Shown: piece by piece, positions 54,663 to 62,623 of the stretch
How positions within the stretch are numbered: position 1 is the first letter of the stretch
Layout of the letters: every line of letters begins with the position of its first letter
Source of the DNA: Tsuneonella sp. CC-YZS046
GTDB taxonomy: Bacteria > Pseudomonadota > Alphaproteobacteria > Sphingomonadales > Sphingomonadaceae
DNA length: 64,000 nt
Assembly (NCBI RefSeq): GCF_035581365.1
Contig: NZ_CP141590.1
Location: 3,096,001 to 3,160,000, forward strand
Direction of reading: 5' to 3'
Program-made: the position numbers and the translations under genes
The notes under the pieces: model-generated
Seen by the model: only the letters and a program-made list of their open reading frames with translations
Databases searched by the model: none
Told to the model about the DNA's origin: nothing

Positions 54663-56717
54663 ATGGACTTCAAGAGCGGGGATGGTGTGGAAATGGGCCT
54701 TGATGCGGAATTTGACCTTGGGTCGGCCGATGGCGCCGAGCCTGCTTCCGCCGCGCCCGGCACAGGGAAGGACCCGGCGGTGACGATGGCAACGCAAGAT
54801 CGCGGTTCGGAAGATCTCGTGGCGGGCTTGGCCGCCCAGGCCATGGGCGAAGCGGTGAAGGCCGCCGTGCAGGGCGCGGACAAGGCGCAGCCGGATTCGA
54901 AAACCGTGCTGGCGCGGCGCTTCGACATCCAGACCGATGCGTCGCGCGATGCGCTGCTGACCGACTTCGGCAAGGACACCCTGACCGACCGCTACCTGCT
55001 GCCCGGCGAATCCTATCAGGATCTGTTCGCCCGCGTGGCCGATGCCTATGCCGACGACGCCGATCACGCGCAGCGGCTCTACGACTATATCTCTAAGCTG
55101 TGGTTCATGCCGGCGACGCCGGTGCTGTCCAACGGCGGCACCGGGCGCGGCCTGCCGATCTCCTGCTATCTCAACTCGGTGGACGACAGCCTGGAAGGCA
55201 TCGTCGGCACCTGGAACGAGAATGTCTGGCTGGCCTCGCGCGGCGGCGGCATCGGCACCTATTGGGGTCAGGTGCGCGGCATCGGCGAGCCGGTGGGGCT
55301 GAACGGCAAGACCAGCGGGATCATCCCCTTCGTGCGGGTGATGGACAGCCTGACGCTGGCGATCTCGCAAGGCTCGCTGCGGCGCGGCTCGGCCGCCTGC
55401 TATCTCGACATCTCCCACCCGGAGATCGAGGAGTTCCTGGAGATCCGCAAGCCGTCGGGCGATTTCAACCGCAAGGCGCTCAATCTCCATCACGGCGTGC
55501 TCGTCACCGACGAGTTCATGGAAGCCGTCCGCAACGGCGAGGAGTTCGCGCTGAAAAGCCCGCGCGACGGCAGCGTGCGCGGCAAGGTCGATGCGCGTTC
55601 GCTGTTCCAGAAGCTGGTCGAGACGCGGCTGGCGACGGGCGAGCCCTATATCGTCTTCTCCGACACGGTGAACCGGATGATGCCCAAGCATCACCGCGAT
55701 CTGGGCCTGAAGGTTTCCACCTCCAACCTGTGTTCGGAAATCACCCTGCCCACCGGGCGGGACCATCTCGGCAATGATCGCACCGCGGTGTGCTGCCTCT
55801 CCTCGCTCAATCTCGAGAACTGGGACGAGTGGGCCGGCCACAAGGACTTCATCGAGGATGTGATGCGCTTCCTCGACAATGTGCTGCAGGATTATATCGA
55901 CCGCGCGCCTGACGAGATGGCCCGCGCCCGCTATTCCGCCAGCCGCGAACGTTCGGTCGGCCTCGGCGTGATGGGCTTCCACTCCTTCCTCCAGTCCAAG
56001 GGCGTCGGCCTGGAAAGCGCCATGGCGAAGGCGTGGAACCTCAAGATGTTCAAGCATGTCAGCGCCAAGGTGAACGAGGCGTCGATGCTGCTCGCCAATG
56101 AGCGCGGCCCCTGCCCCGATGCCGAGGAAATGGGGGTGATGGAGCGGTTCTCCTGCAAGATGGCGATCGCGCCCACCGCCTCGATCAGCATCATCGCCGG
56201 CGGCACCTCGGCCTGCATCGAGCCGATCCCGGCCAATATCTACACCCACAAGACGCTGTCTGGCAGCTTCGTGGTGAAGAACCCCTATCTGGAAAAGCTG
56301 CTGCAGGAAAAATCGAAGGATTCCACCAATGTCTGGAATTCGATCCTGGAGAAGGGCGGCTCCGTCCAGCATCTCGATTTCCTCTCGCCGGAGGAAAAGG
56401 CGGTCTACAAGACCAGCTTCGAGATCGACCAGCGCTGGCTGCTGGAATTCGCGGCCGACCGCGCCCCGTTCATCGACCAGGCGCAGAGCCTCAACCTGTT
56501 CATCCCGGCCGATGTCGACAAGTGGGACCTGATGATGCTGCACTTCCAGGCGTGGGAGAAGGGCATCAAGTCGCTCTACTACCTGCGCTCCAAATCGGTG
56601 CAGCGCGCCGGGTTCGCCGGCGGGGTGGAGGCGGACAACACCGCCGAGGCCGCCCGGTTCGAGCTTGCCGCCACCGAAGGCCCCACCGATTACGAGGAAT
56701 GCCTCGCCTGCCAATAG
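54663..56717 (+). CDS. nrdA: Ribonucleoside-diphosphate reductase alpha subunit (class I)
   Basis: The large subunit of class I ribonucleotide reductase, which makes deoxyribonucleotides. The 684-residue protein has no recognisable N-terminal ATP-cone. Catalytic segments are PATPVLSNGGTGRGLPISCYLNS (first active-site Cys), TSNLCSEITLP (N, C and E of the radical site), CCLSSLN (second Cys), APTASISIIAGGTSACIEP and the C-terminal redox pair CLACQ. The ATG at 54663 is used; an open frame runs upstream to 54498, and ATG 54693 is an alternative. A candidate NrdR site lies upstream, and nrdB follows after 579 bases. Confidence 0.94.
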   Translation: MDFKSGDGVEMGLDAEFDLGSADGAEPASAAPGTGKDPAVTMATQDRGSEDLVAGLAAQAMGEAVKAAVQGADKAQPDSKTVLARRFDIQTDASRDALLTDFGKDTLTDRYLLPGESYQDLFARVADAYADDADHAQRLYDYISKLWFMPATPVLSNGGTGRGLPISCYLNSVDDSLEGIVGTWNENVWLASRGGGIGTYWGQVRGIGEPVGLNGKTSGIIPFVRVMDSLTLAISQGSLRRGSAACYLDISHPEIEEFLEIRKPSGDFNRKALNLHHGVLVTDEFMEAVRNGEEFALKSPRDGSVRGKVDARSLFQKLVETRLATGEPYIVFSDTVNRMMPKHHRDLGLKVSTSNLCSEITLPTGRDHLGNDRTAVCCLSSLNLENWDEWAGHKDFIEDVMRFLDNVLQDYIDRAPDEMARARYSASRERSVGLGVMGFHSFLQSKGVGLESAMAKAWNLKMFKHVSAKVNEASMLLANERGPCPDAEEMGVMERFSCKMAIAPTASISIIAGGTSACIEPIPANIYTHKTLSGSFVVKNPYLEKLLQEKSKDSTNVWNSILEKGGSVQHLDFLSPEEKAVYKTSFEIDQRWLLEFAADRAPFIDQAQSLNLFIPADVDKWDLMMLHFQAWEKGIKSLYYLRSKSVQRAGFAGGVEADNTAEAARFELAATEGPTDYEECLACQ

Positions 56718-56855
56718 GCGGGCGGTGGCTGCATCATGGCCGGCCTGCCATCATGGGAAGCCCCGATATCCGCGCCGGATACCGGGGTTCCATCGCACCG
56801 GTCCACTCGGTGCCCGCGGCGCCGTGGCGCCCGCGATATTTCCGCGACCGGCGCC

Positions 56856-57005
56856 TCAGCTCTGCGAGAGGCGGCGCGCCGTGCGGTCGTGCGGCTGGTT
56901 GACCCGGTACTGGTCCGTGATCTGCCAGCCCGCCCTGGGAGACGGGGCTCCGGCGGGGGCCTGCTCGCCCTCGCCGTCTTTCCTGGTCGGTTCGTAGTGG
57001 CCCAT
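56856..57005 (-). CDS. 49-residue conserved-looking small protein between nrdA and nrdB
   Basis: A small gene on the strand opposite nrdAB. The ATG at 57005 has AAGGAG 8 bases upstream. The product begins MGHYEPTRKDGEGEQ, has a Pro/Ala linker and then GWQITDQYRVNQPHD, ending RTARRLSQS. It is hydrophilic with no Cys and no membrane helix. The good ribosome site and the non-random aromatic/Asp-rich core suggest it is real. The function is unknown. Confidence 0.55.
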   Translation of the reverse strand: MGHYEPTRKDGEGEQAPAGAPSPRAGWQITDQYRVNQPHDRTARRLSQS

Positions 57006-57296
57006 CGGCCTGCTCCTTCAAAACCATGTCCTGGCCCCGGCGCTCGGCCGGGCCGCTCCTGCCGGGTGGCGAATGGGGAAAAATTCCGCGATTCCGCTGC
57101 CTTGGCGATGAATCGTCCATACCGCGCAAGAGGTTTGCGCCCGATTAACGCGGCGGTTGTGCGAGGTTCATTTTCCGGCCCGCGCAGGGGCCGCATCTTT
57201 TTCGCGGATTATCGCCCGCGCCCATCGGCGCGGCGATGGTCTTGGGCCGAAAACGCCCTATATTATCCAGCCTGATCGAACGCCCGGAGACACAAT

Positions 57297-58358
57297 ATGT
57301 CGTTGCTCGAAGCCCGCAAGACCTACAAGCCCTTCGAATATCCGTGGGCTTACGAGTTCTGGAAGCGGCAGCAGCAGGTCCACTGGATGCCGGAGGAAGT
57401 GCCGCTGGGCGAGGATTGCCGCGACTGGGCGCAGAAGCTCTCGGACCATGAGCGCAACCTGCTGACCCAGATCTTCCGCTTCTTCACCCAGGCCGATGTC
57501 GAGGTGCAGGATTGCTACCACGAGAAATACGGCCGCGTGTTCAAGCCCACCGAAGTGAAGATGATGCTGGCCGCCTTCTCCAACATGGAGACGATCCACA
57601 TCGCCGCCTATTCGCATTTGCTCGACACCATCGGCATGCCGGAAAGCGAATATGGCATGTTCCTCGAATATGCGGAGATGAAGGACAAGCACGATTACCT
57701 GCAGCAGTTCGGGGTGGATTCGGACGAGGATATCGCCCGCACCCTGGCGATGTTCGGCGGCTTCACCGAAGGGCTGCAGCTGTTCGCCAGCTTCGCCATG
57801 CTGATGAACTTCCCGCGCTTCAACAAGATGAAGGGCATGGGCCAGATCGTCACCTGGTCGGTGCGCGACGAATCGCTCCATTGCGAAGGGATCACCCGCC
57901 TGTTCCACGCCTTCTGCAAGGAGCGGGACTGCCTGACCAAGGCGGTGAAGGAAGACATCATAGATTGCTGCCAGAAGACGGTGCGGCTGGAGGACGCCTT
58001 CATCGACCTGGCGTTCGAGGCCGGGCCGGTGCCGGGGATGACCGCGCGCGAGATCAAGAAATATATCCGCTACATCGCGGACTGGCGGCTGAACCAACTC
58101 GGCTTCGCGCCGATCTACATGGTGGAGGATCACCCGCTGCCGTGGCTGGCCCCGCTGCTGAACGGGGTGGAGCACGCCAATTTCTTCGAAACCCGCGCGA
58201 CCGAATATTCCAAGGCGGCGACGCGCGGCAACTGGAATGACGTGTGGTCCAGCTTCGACCAGCGCCGCAAGGCGAAGAAGGGCGAGGAAGCCAACGACGT
58301 GTCGGACGACGGCGAGCCGGATATGTTCGGCAATGCGAGCGGCGTGGCGGCGGAGTGA
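57297..58358 (+). CDS. nrdB: Ribonucleoside-diphosphate reductase beta subunit (class I)
   Basis: The small, radical-bearing subunit of class I ribonucleotide reductase, 353 residues. Metal ligands appear as the Asp of FFTQADVEVQD, Glu and His of METIHIAAYSHL, the Glu of GGFTEGLQLF and Glu/His of WSVRDESLHCEG. The radical Tyr is in place (ETIHIAAY, matching Tyr122 of E. coli). GGAG precedes the ATG at normal spacing, and a TATATT at 57259 may be the -10 element. A foreign, AT-rich PIN gene starts 3 bases after its stop. Confidence 0.94.
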   Translation: MSLLEARKTYKPFEYPWAYEFWKRQQQVHWMPEEVPLGEDCRDWAQKLSDHERNLLTQIFRFFTQADVEVQDCYHEKYGRVFKPTEVKMMLAAFSNMETIHIAAYSHLLDTIGMPESEYGMFLEYAEMKDKHDYLQQFGVDSDEDIARTLAMFGGFTEGLQLFASFAMLMNFPRFNKMKGMGQIVTWSVRDESLHCEGITRLFHAFCKERDCLTKAVKEDIIDCCQKTVRLEDAFIDLAFEAGPVPGMTAREIKKYIRYIADWRLNQLGFAPIYMVEDHPLPWLAPLLNGVEHANFFETRATEYSKAATRGNWNDVWSSFDQRRKAKKGEEANDVSDDGEPDMFGNASGVAAE

Positions 58359-58361
58359 TAG

Positions 58362-58450
58362 ATGGCAATCTATCACGTCTACGCTGACGCTAACATATTC
58401 TTAGATTTTTTTCGATTTTCTGATGACGATCTCGAAGAATTACAAAAATT
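58362..58450 (+). pseudogene. 5' fragment of a PIN-domain gene, split by an IS
   Basis: An AT-rich reading frame starts 3 bases behind nrdB with GGAG 6 bases upstream. It reads MAIYHVYADANIFLDFFRF and SDDDLEELQKL, the first strand of a PIN ribonuclease domain with its first acidic residue (ADAN). After 30 codons it runs into the IS end at 58451 and stops at 58505. PIN proteins of this type (DUF4935-like) are predicted RNases, often toxin or defence genes. The rest lies at 61020-61294, but the middle is missing. Confidence 0.6.
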
Positions 58451-58475
58451 GGGGTTTATCCCCTTGGGATACGTA
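58451..58475 (+). repeat. Left terminal inverted repeat of the IS1595-family element
   Basis: A 25-base end beginning GGGGTTTATCCCCTTG; it pairs with 60995-61019 at 22 of 25 positions. Confidence 0.85.
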
Positions 58476-58594
58476 TCGCCCGGACTCAAATGGGGCACGA
58501 TCTAGCGCAGGATGGCTCCCGCTTGTTCTCGTTTCGTGCTAGCGCGTGGTATGCTTTCGCGTTTTGACTCTCACACGAATTTAAGAGTAGCTAT

Positions 58595-58613
58595 CCCCCG
58601 CAATTTGGGGGGG
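58595..58613 (+). promoter_or_regulatory. Hairpin over the ribosome site of the first passenger gene
   Basis: CCCCC (58595-58599) and a run of seven G (58607-58613) with a 7-base loop would pair and hide the only purine-rich ribosome site before the ATG at 58618. Translation may be limited until the hairpin opens. A TTGACT at 58564 is a possible -35 element, but no clear -10 element was found. Confidence 0.4.
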
Positions 58614-58617
58614 CGGT

Positions 58618-59463
58618 ATGGCGAAAGCAATTACAGTTCGGTTCTACACAGTCGGCAAGGTGTCGCCACAAGGCGCCAGTCTGCGAACAACGCTCCAGAC
58701 TATTTACGAGCTTGGAGAACCGGCGGTTCGGCAGCGCCAGTTGACCGGCGGTTTCATTTGTCGCTTGGAGAGGCTGACTCTGGCGCCGGGTTACTTGTCG
58801 GGTGAAATGATGCGGGTGCGCGACACTGACTTGCCCTGCGAGGTCCATCCGGACGGGACAAAGCGATTGGGACTCGACGTTCCAATCGGCGACGGCATCG
58901 CGTTTTGCTTTAGAGAGGCAGATCACACGCTGGCGATCCACTACGATACGCGTGTGGTCTCACCGGGCCGTTTCAACGACTACCTGACGCAAATGCACCA
59001 TGCCGGGCAGTTCACTATGGAGCCGGTCATGGACGCAGCAGCTCTTGCCAGGTTCCAGGCACAGCCGCTTCGCAAGCTGAGCGTGAAGCTTGCTCGGCCA
59101 CAGAATCTTGACGCCTTGGATGATGAGGCGGCGGCTGCCGGGGCGGCGATACAATCACTTGGCGAAGCCTATGAAGCGCCAGTGATCACCGTTGAACTCA
59201 GCATGGGGCACAACAAGGGCCAACTGGGAGCGGGAGCCAAGGCGATGGTCCAAAGATTCCTCGGCATGGCCGGGCATGAGCAAGACGTGCGCGGAATTCA
59301 CGTCACCCCCGATGCTGGAGAGGGTGTCAAGAACGAGGATATCAACCTGCTAGATGCTCTTCTCTCGGAAAAGGGCGAGATCAACCCCGCCAGCGACGAA
59401 CCGGACGATGTATATGCCGCTACGTCTGCCTTCGTGCGGCAAAGGCTAGATGGTCATGGCTGA
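58618..59463 (+). CDS. RexA-like / DUF6731-like passenger protein
   Basis: A 281-residue soluble protein without membrane helix or signal peptide. It reads AITVRFYTVGK at the start, then FNDYLTQMHHAGQFTMEPVMD near the middle and LDALLSEKGEINPASDEPDD near the end. The spacing of an EP-x-M segment, a following LSVKLA strand and a late LSEKG motif recalls lambda RexA (279 residues), as does the layout with a small membrane protein gene overlapping its 3' end. It also looks like the uncharacterised DUF6731 family. The RexA link is a judgement from memory, not a search. If it holds, this is the sensor of a phage-exclusion pair. Confidence 0.6.
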   Translation: MAKAITVRFYTVGKVSPQGASLRTTLQTIYELGEPAVRQRQLTGGFICRLERLTLAPGYLSGEMMRVRDTDLPCEVHPDGTKRLGLDVPIGDGIAFCFREADHTLAIHYDTRVVSPGRFNDYLTQMHHAGQFTMEPVMDAAALARFQAQPLRKLSVKLARPQNLDALDDEAAAAGAAIQSLGEAYEAPVITVELSMGHNKGQLGAGAKAMVQRFLGMAGHEQDVRGIHVTPDAGEGVKNEDINLLDALLSEKGEINPASDEPDDVYAATSAFVRQRLDGHG

Positions 59464-59968
59464 GGCAGCGAAGCGGCGCAAAAGTCTCGGCCTGATTGTC
59501 GAGCAATACGCGCCTCTCGTGCTCTCTGTGGGGAGCTCAATCGCGATCTATGTTCTTGCGCCCGCAATCATCGCGAAATTTGAGCCGACGGACGGGTGGC
59601 AGGTGTCCAGCCTCTACGGAGCCATTTTCAACTGGTCAGCCATCCAGACCGGATTTGCCTTCGGAGTATATGGCTTCGTCGTCGGAAAGAACGACGGGTT
59701 TGTGCAGGAGATACGCGACAAGCTGGCCATGCGCCGCTTCCTCGCATATGTCCGCCGGGCCAACATCGGCGGCTTCGTTTTGACGGTCATGTCGTTGCCG
59801 CTGACGATAGCAAATCCGCCTATATCCGATCCTCAATCGCCGATGTTTTTCGTCGTGCTTGGATGGTTTGGCCTGTTCCTCTGGACGTTTTTGGCTTTTC
59901 TGCGCGTAGCGTATGGGTTCGGCAAGTTGTCCAGTGTGCGCGATCAACCGGAATTCTACGGAGCGTAA
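59450..59968 (+). CDS. Four-helix membrane passenger protein (RexB-like layout)
   Basis: A 172-residue inner-membrane protein with four helices: YAPLVLSVGSSIAIYVLAPA, AIFNWSAIQTGFAFGVYGFVV, IGGFVLTVMSLPLTIAN and MFFVVLGWFGLFLWTFLAF, with basic cytosolic segments (DKLAMRRFLAYVRRAN). It overlaps the RexA-like gene by 14 bases (8 if the second ATG at 59456 is used), so the pair is translationally coupled. Lambda RexB is likewise a four-helix protein (144 residues) encoded behind rexA and forms an ion channel. Channel function here is inference. Confidence 0.6.
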   Translation: MVMAEAAKRRKSLGLIVEQYAPLVLSVGSSIAIYVLAPAIIAKFEPTDGWQVSSLYGAIFNWSAIQTGFAFGVYGFVVGKNDGFVQEIRDKLAMRRFLAYVRRANIGGFVLTVMSLPLTIANPPISDPQSPMFFVVLGWFGLFLWTFLAFLRVAYGFGKLSSVRDQPEFYGA

Positions 59969-59970
59969 CG

Positions 59971-60138
59971 ATGATAAGCCTTCGTGAAGCCATCGACCAA
60001 GGTAAGCTCGACCAGTTCATCGCTGAGCACGAAGGCGAGATTGGCGACCGGGACGCCTTCGAGGCTACCGTTAGGGCAATGGCCGGAAAGTCGAAAGAAG
60101 CTCCGGCAGCATCGTCTCAGGACGGTTCCGACGATTGA
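59971..60138 (+). CDS. 55-residue third passenger protein
   Basis: A small hydrophilic protein that starts 2 bases after the membrane-protein stop: MISLREAIDQGKLDQFIAEH, then a charged helix and the tail AAASSQDGSDD-like KEAPAASSQDGSDD. Its last 68 bases lie antisense to the 3' end of the transposase gene, so passenger and transposase share DNA. The sequence is predicted helical with an acidic end. Its function is unknown; it may be an accessory or antitoxin-like part of the passenger operon. Confidence 0.5.
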   Translation: MISLREAIDQGKLDQFIAEHEGEIGDRDAFEATVRAMAGKSKEAPAASSQDGSDD

Positions 60139-60970
60139 AGCGATACTCGAATTCCTTGACGTAGCGGCCGAGGTACTTGGGCGAAACGCTGGTGTGCGTG
60201 CCGTTGATCGAGCACTTGAGGTGACGCCAGAAATTCTCGATCCCGTTGACCGTCACGGTGTCCGCTAGGCGGTAGTCGTAATACGCATATTCCTGCGCGC
60301 CGTGGTTCACCGTGGCGTGACGATAGCCGGCCTTCGCCAGATTGGCGTAGCTGCGCAGCTCGTCGGTGTGCACGTTGCCGCCAACCTTCACGTTGGCCGT
60401 CACGAAGGGTTCCAGTGTCTCGCGGCGCTGGTTCGGGACAACGGCGGTCACAATGTCGCCACCGCGTTCCAGAGCGCCGACAACGACCGTCTTGCCGGCG
60501 CTGCCGCGCATATGCTTGCCCTTCTTCACGCCACCCATGAGCGTTTCGTCGATTTCAACCGAGGTGCCGGGGCCGCCGATCGGACGTTCGCCGTCAACGT
60601 CGGCCATGTGCTCGCGAATGAGCGCGGCCATGCGCCATGCGGTCTTGTAGGTCACGCCGAGCTGGCGCTGCAATTCCTTGGCACTGACACCGTGGCGCGT
60701 CGTCGTGAACAGGTGGATCGCGTAGAACCAAAGCTGGAGCGGCGTGCGGGTCTTTTCGAAGGGCGTGCCGACCGTGGGGTGCAGGTGATGACCGCACCAC
60801 TGGCAGGAATAGGCGCGCTCGGCCTTGATGCGGAACCACTTGGAAGCACGCTCGCACTTCGGACACTCGAAGCCCTGCCCGAAGCGGACTTCAAACAGAT
60901 GGTTGAGGCAGGTTTCGTCATCCGGGAAGAGGCGGAAGAACTGCGCGGTGGAGAGGGGCTTCGTGCTCAT
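60071..60970 (-). CDS. IS1595-family transposase
   Basis: A 299-residue transposase. An N-terminal zinc ribbon (CPKCERASKWF, CQWCGHH) is followed by the ISXO2-like DDE domain: first Asp in VEIDETLMGGVKKGKH, second Asp in VHTDELRSYANL, and the third catalytic region in NGIENFWRHLKCSING, then LGRYVKEFEYRFNRRN. Length is normal and the frame is intact, so it may be active. Its start lies 24 bases from the right inverted repeat. Confidence 0.92.
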   Translation of the reverse strand: MSTKPLSTAQFFRLFPDDETCLNHLFEVRFGQGFECPKCERASKWFRIKAERAYSCQWCGHHLHPTVGTPFEKTRTPLQLWFYAIHLFTTTRHGVSAKELQRQLGVTYKTAWRMAALIREHMADVDGERPIGGPGTSVEIDETLMGGVKKGKHMRGSAGKTVVVGALERGGDIVTAVVPNQRRETLEPFVTANVKVGGNVHTDELRSYANLAKAGYRHATVNHGAQEYAYYDYRLADTVTVNGIENFWRHLKCSINGTHTSVSPKYLGRYVKEFEYRFNRRNRPETMLPELLSTFRPLP

Positions 60971-60994
60971 GCCCCATTGTATAGCCGATCAAAT

Positions 60995-61019
60995 TACGTA
61001 TGGCAAGGGGATACACCCC
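60995..61019 (-). repeat. Right terminal inverted repeat of the IS1595-family element
   Basis: Read on the minus strand it begins GGGGTGTATCCCCTTG and matches the left end at 22 of 25 positions. Confidence 0.85.
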
Positions 61020-61294
61020 CTGCTTTAATAGATGATCTGGCATGCAGCGTAAATTATTCTAACACTCACTGTGCAATAGCTAATTTGCTTCCCTATGCGT
61101 CTCAATTTTCGCCCGCAGAACTGGAGAAAATTTTGGACATTGCGATGTTCAACAGTCAAGTCGGAGGAATTTTGGGTGATAGCGACGTGGAAGATTTTTA
61201 TTCAAAAGTAAGGACAAGAATGCCTTGGATTGGAAATGCGGTAGCAGATCAATTCGACGAACTGTTTGGTGATCTGTCGGAAGTTCCTTTTTAG
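61020..61294 (+). pseudogene. 3' fragment of the split PIN-domain gene
   Basis: An AT-rich frame continues from the right IS end to a TAG at 61292, about 91 codons, with PALIDDLACSVNYSNTHC at its beginning and AVADQFDELFGDLSEVPF at its end. It uses codons unlike the neighbouring GC-rich genes, and like the 5' fragment. It has no start of its own. Two pieces together give only about 120 residues, so a middle part of the gene has been lost. Confidence 0.5.
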
Positions 61295-61299
61295 ATATC

Positions 61300-61890
61300 T
61301 CAACACCACCCCCTTCGATACCCCTTCCACCGCTCGGCATAGCCTTCACGCACCAAGACGTCGCCCAGGCTTTGTCCGCCGCGCCTCACCACCCGCAGGG
61401 CGCGGCCATATTTGTCGGTGTCCCGGTCGATCCGTTCCAGCGAGAATGGCCCTTCATTCAGCAGCGTTAGCAGCCGCGCGGTCGCCTTCGCGCCCAGTTC
61501 CGCCTCGCGGGCGCAGCCCGGCTCGCTTACCTCCGGCGTGTTGATGTCGGCGATCCGGATCTTGGTTCCGCGATACCACAGCGTATCCCCATCCACGACG
61601 CAGCTATAGCGGATCGGGCCGATGCAGCGGGAGAATCTGGCACTTTCCCGGTCCTGCGATGTGGCGACGGGCCTGCTGGCCGTCAGCGAGAGGCCGGGCG
61701 GAACGCCATCCCACAGGAACACCGCCATGAAGGCCGCCAGCGGCAGCATTACCATGATCGGATCGATTCCGAACCGGCGGCGGGTTCGCCGCCTCCATGC
61801 TGGCGCGGCATAGGCGGCCGTGCGGGTCCAGCGGCTCCGCTTGCGGAAAGGATGGATGTTCCGGCTGTTTCGACGCATGGGCGGCATCAT
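61300..61890 (-). CDS. Thermonuclease (SNase-like) family protein
   Basis: A 196-residue protein with a basic N terminus, one membrane helix or signal anchor (IDPIMVMLPLAAFMAVFLW, about residues 42-60) and a staphylococcal-nuclease fold domain. It has CVVDGDTLWYRGTKIRIADINTPEV with the calcium Asp and the catalytic Arg, REAELGAKATARLL with the Glu, and YGRALRVV with the second Arg. It is probably a membrane-anchored nuclease facing the periplasm. Its 3' end lies 5 bases from the island, so the island joins here. Confidence 0.85.
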   Translation of the reverse strand: MMPPMRRNSRNIHPFRKRSRWTRTAAYAAPAWRRRTRRRFGIDPIMVMLPLAAFMAVFLWDGVPPGLSLTASRPVATSQDRESARFSRCIGPIRYSCVVDGDTLWYRGTKIRIADINTPEVSEPGCAREAELGAKATARLLTLLNEGPFSLERIDRDTDKYGRALRVVRRGGQSLGDVLVREGYAERWKGYRRGWC

Positions 61891-62215
61891 GCCGCCGACA
61901 GGTGTCGGAAGGCTTAAGCGGCTCGGCTTGCCTGCCTCTTCCCGGCAAACATCTTCCCTGCGGGCATTCCGCCCGGTGCCGCTCCCGCCATTTTCCTACT
62001 CGCGCCGGGTCTGCCATGGTGGCGCGGTCATGCCTCGCATCGCCCGCCCCGCCATTCTCCCGCCGCCTCCGCATGGGCCATCCGCGAAAGGTCACACAGA
62101 TTCCGGCGTCAAGCCTTTGCGTTCAAAGGGAAACAAGGCGAAAGCGAAAACCACAATTCGGGCGTTCGGCGTCAACTTTACGAGCGGTGTGAAACGAGGG
62201 TGGCGGTCGCGCCGC
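61891..62215. other. Intergenic stretch without recognised gene
   Basis: These 325 bases between the nuclease start and the end of the DUF4870 gene contain only frames that look like shadows, with no ribosome site or conserved motif. The last third (62090-62190) is richer in A and may hold the nuclease promoter on the minus strand. I see no RNA gene or repeat. Confidence 0.4.
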
Positions 62216-62623
62216 CTATACCCACCATGTCTCCGGATCGGGCATGGGCAGCTTCTTCTGCGCGTTCACCAGGCTCAGCACGCAGCGCACGATCACCAGC
62301 ACGGCCACGCCCACGATCAGCAGGAAGCCGATCAGCACCAGCATCAGGAAGGTGCTGATGATCCCGCCGATCAGGCCCAGCCAGAAGGTGCGGATGAGGT
62401 AGGTGTAATGCGAGCGTTCCCATTCCGCTTGCGGCTCGCCGCGCCAGACATAGGCCAGCACCACGCCGATCAGCACGGTGACGCACAGCACGAAGGAGGA
62501 GAGATACAGCAGGCTGATGATGGTGGGGCGGTTGAAATCGAACCCGGCAGAGGCTGTGGGCCGGGTGGCCTGCGGATCGATCAGCTGCGGTTGCGGTTCG
62601 CCCTCGGTCATGCCTTCGGTCAC
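62216..62623 (-). CDS. DUF4870-family membrane protein
   Basis: A 135-residue inner-membrane protein with three helices: IISLLYLSSFVLCVTVLIGVVLAYVW, FWLGLIGGIISTFLMLVLIGFLLIVG and VAVLVIVRCVLSLVNA, matching the DUF4870 pattern with its HYTYLIRTFW loop and the C-terminal MPDPETWWV. No function is known. The GTG at 62623 is chosen for AGGAGA 6 bases upstream; the ATG at 62611 is an alternative. Confidence 0.8.
   Translation of the reverse strand: MTEGMTEGEPQPQLIDPQATRPTASAGFDFNRPTIISLLYLSSFVLCVTVLIGVVLAYVWRGEPQAEWERSHYTYLIRTFWLGLIGGIISTFLMLVLIGFLLIVGVAVLVIVRCVLSLVNAQKKLPMPDPETWWV

Larger units (their letters stand above)
58451..61019. mobile_element. IS1595-family element with passenger genes
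   Basis: The ends are imperfect inverted repeats of 25 bases (58451-58475 and 60995-61019) that match at 22 positions, both starting GGGGT and containing TATCCCCTTG and ATACGTA. Inside are a transposase gene on the minus strand next to the right end and three plus-strand passenger genes. The flanking 8-base stretches (caaaaatt on the left, ctgcttta on the right) do not match, so no target duplication is visible. The element lies within a broken PIN gene behind nrdB. Confidence 0.85.

Noticed and set aside
54570-56714. 714-codon minus-strand open frame over nrdA
   Set aside because: Mirror frame of nrdA; no motif and no ribosome site.
58443-61027. 8-base target duplication at the IS ends
   Set aside because: The flanks (caaaaatt and ctgcttta) differ, and shifting the borders by a few bases does not create a match.
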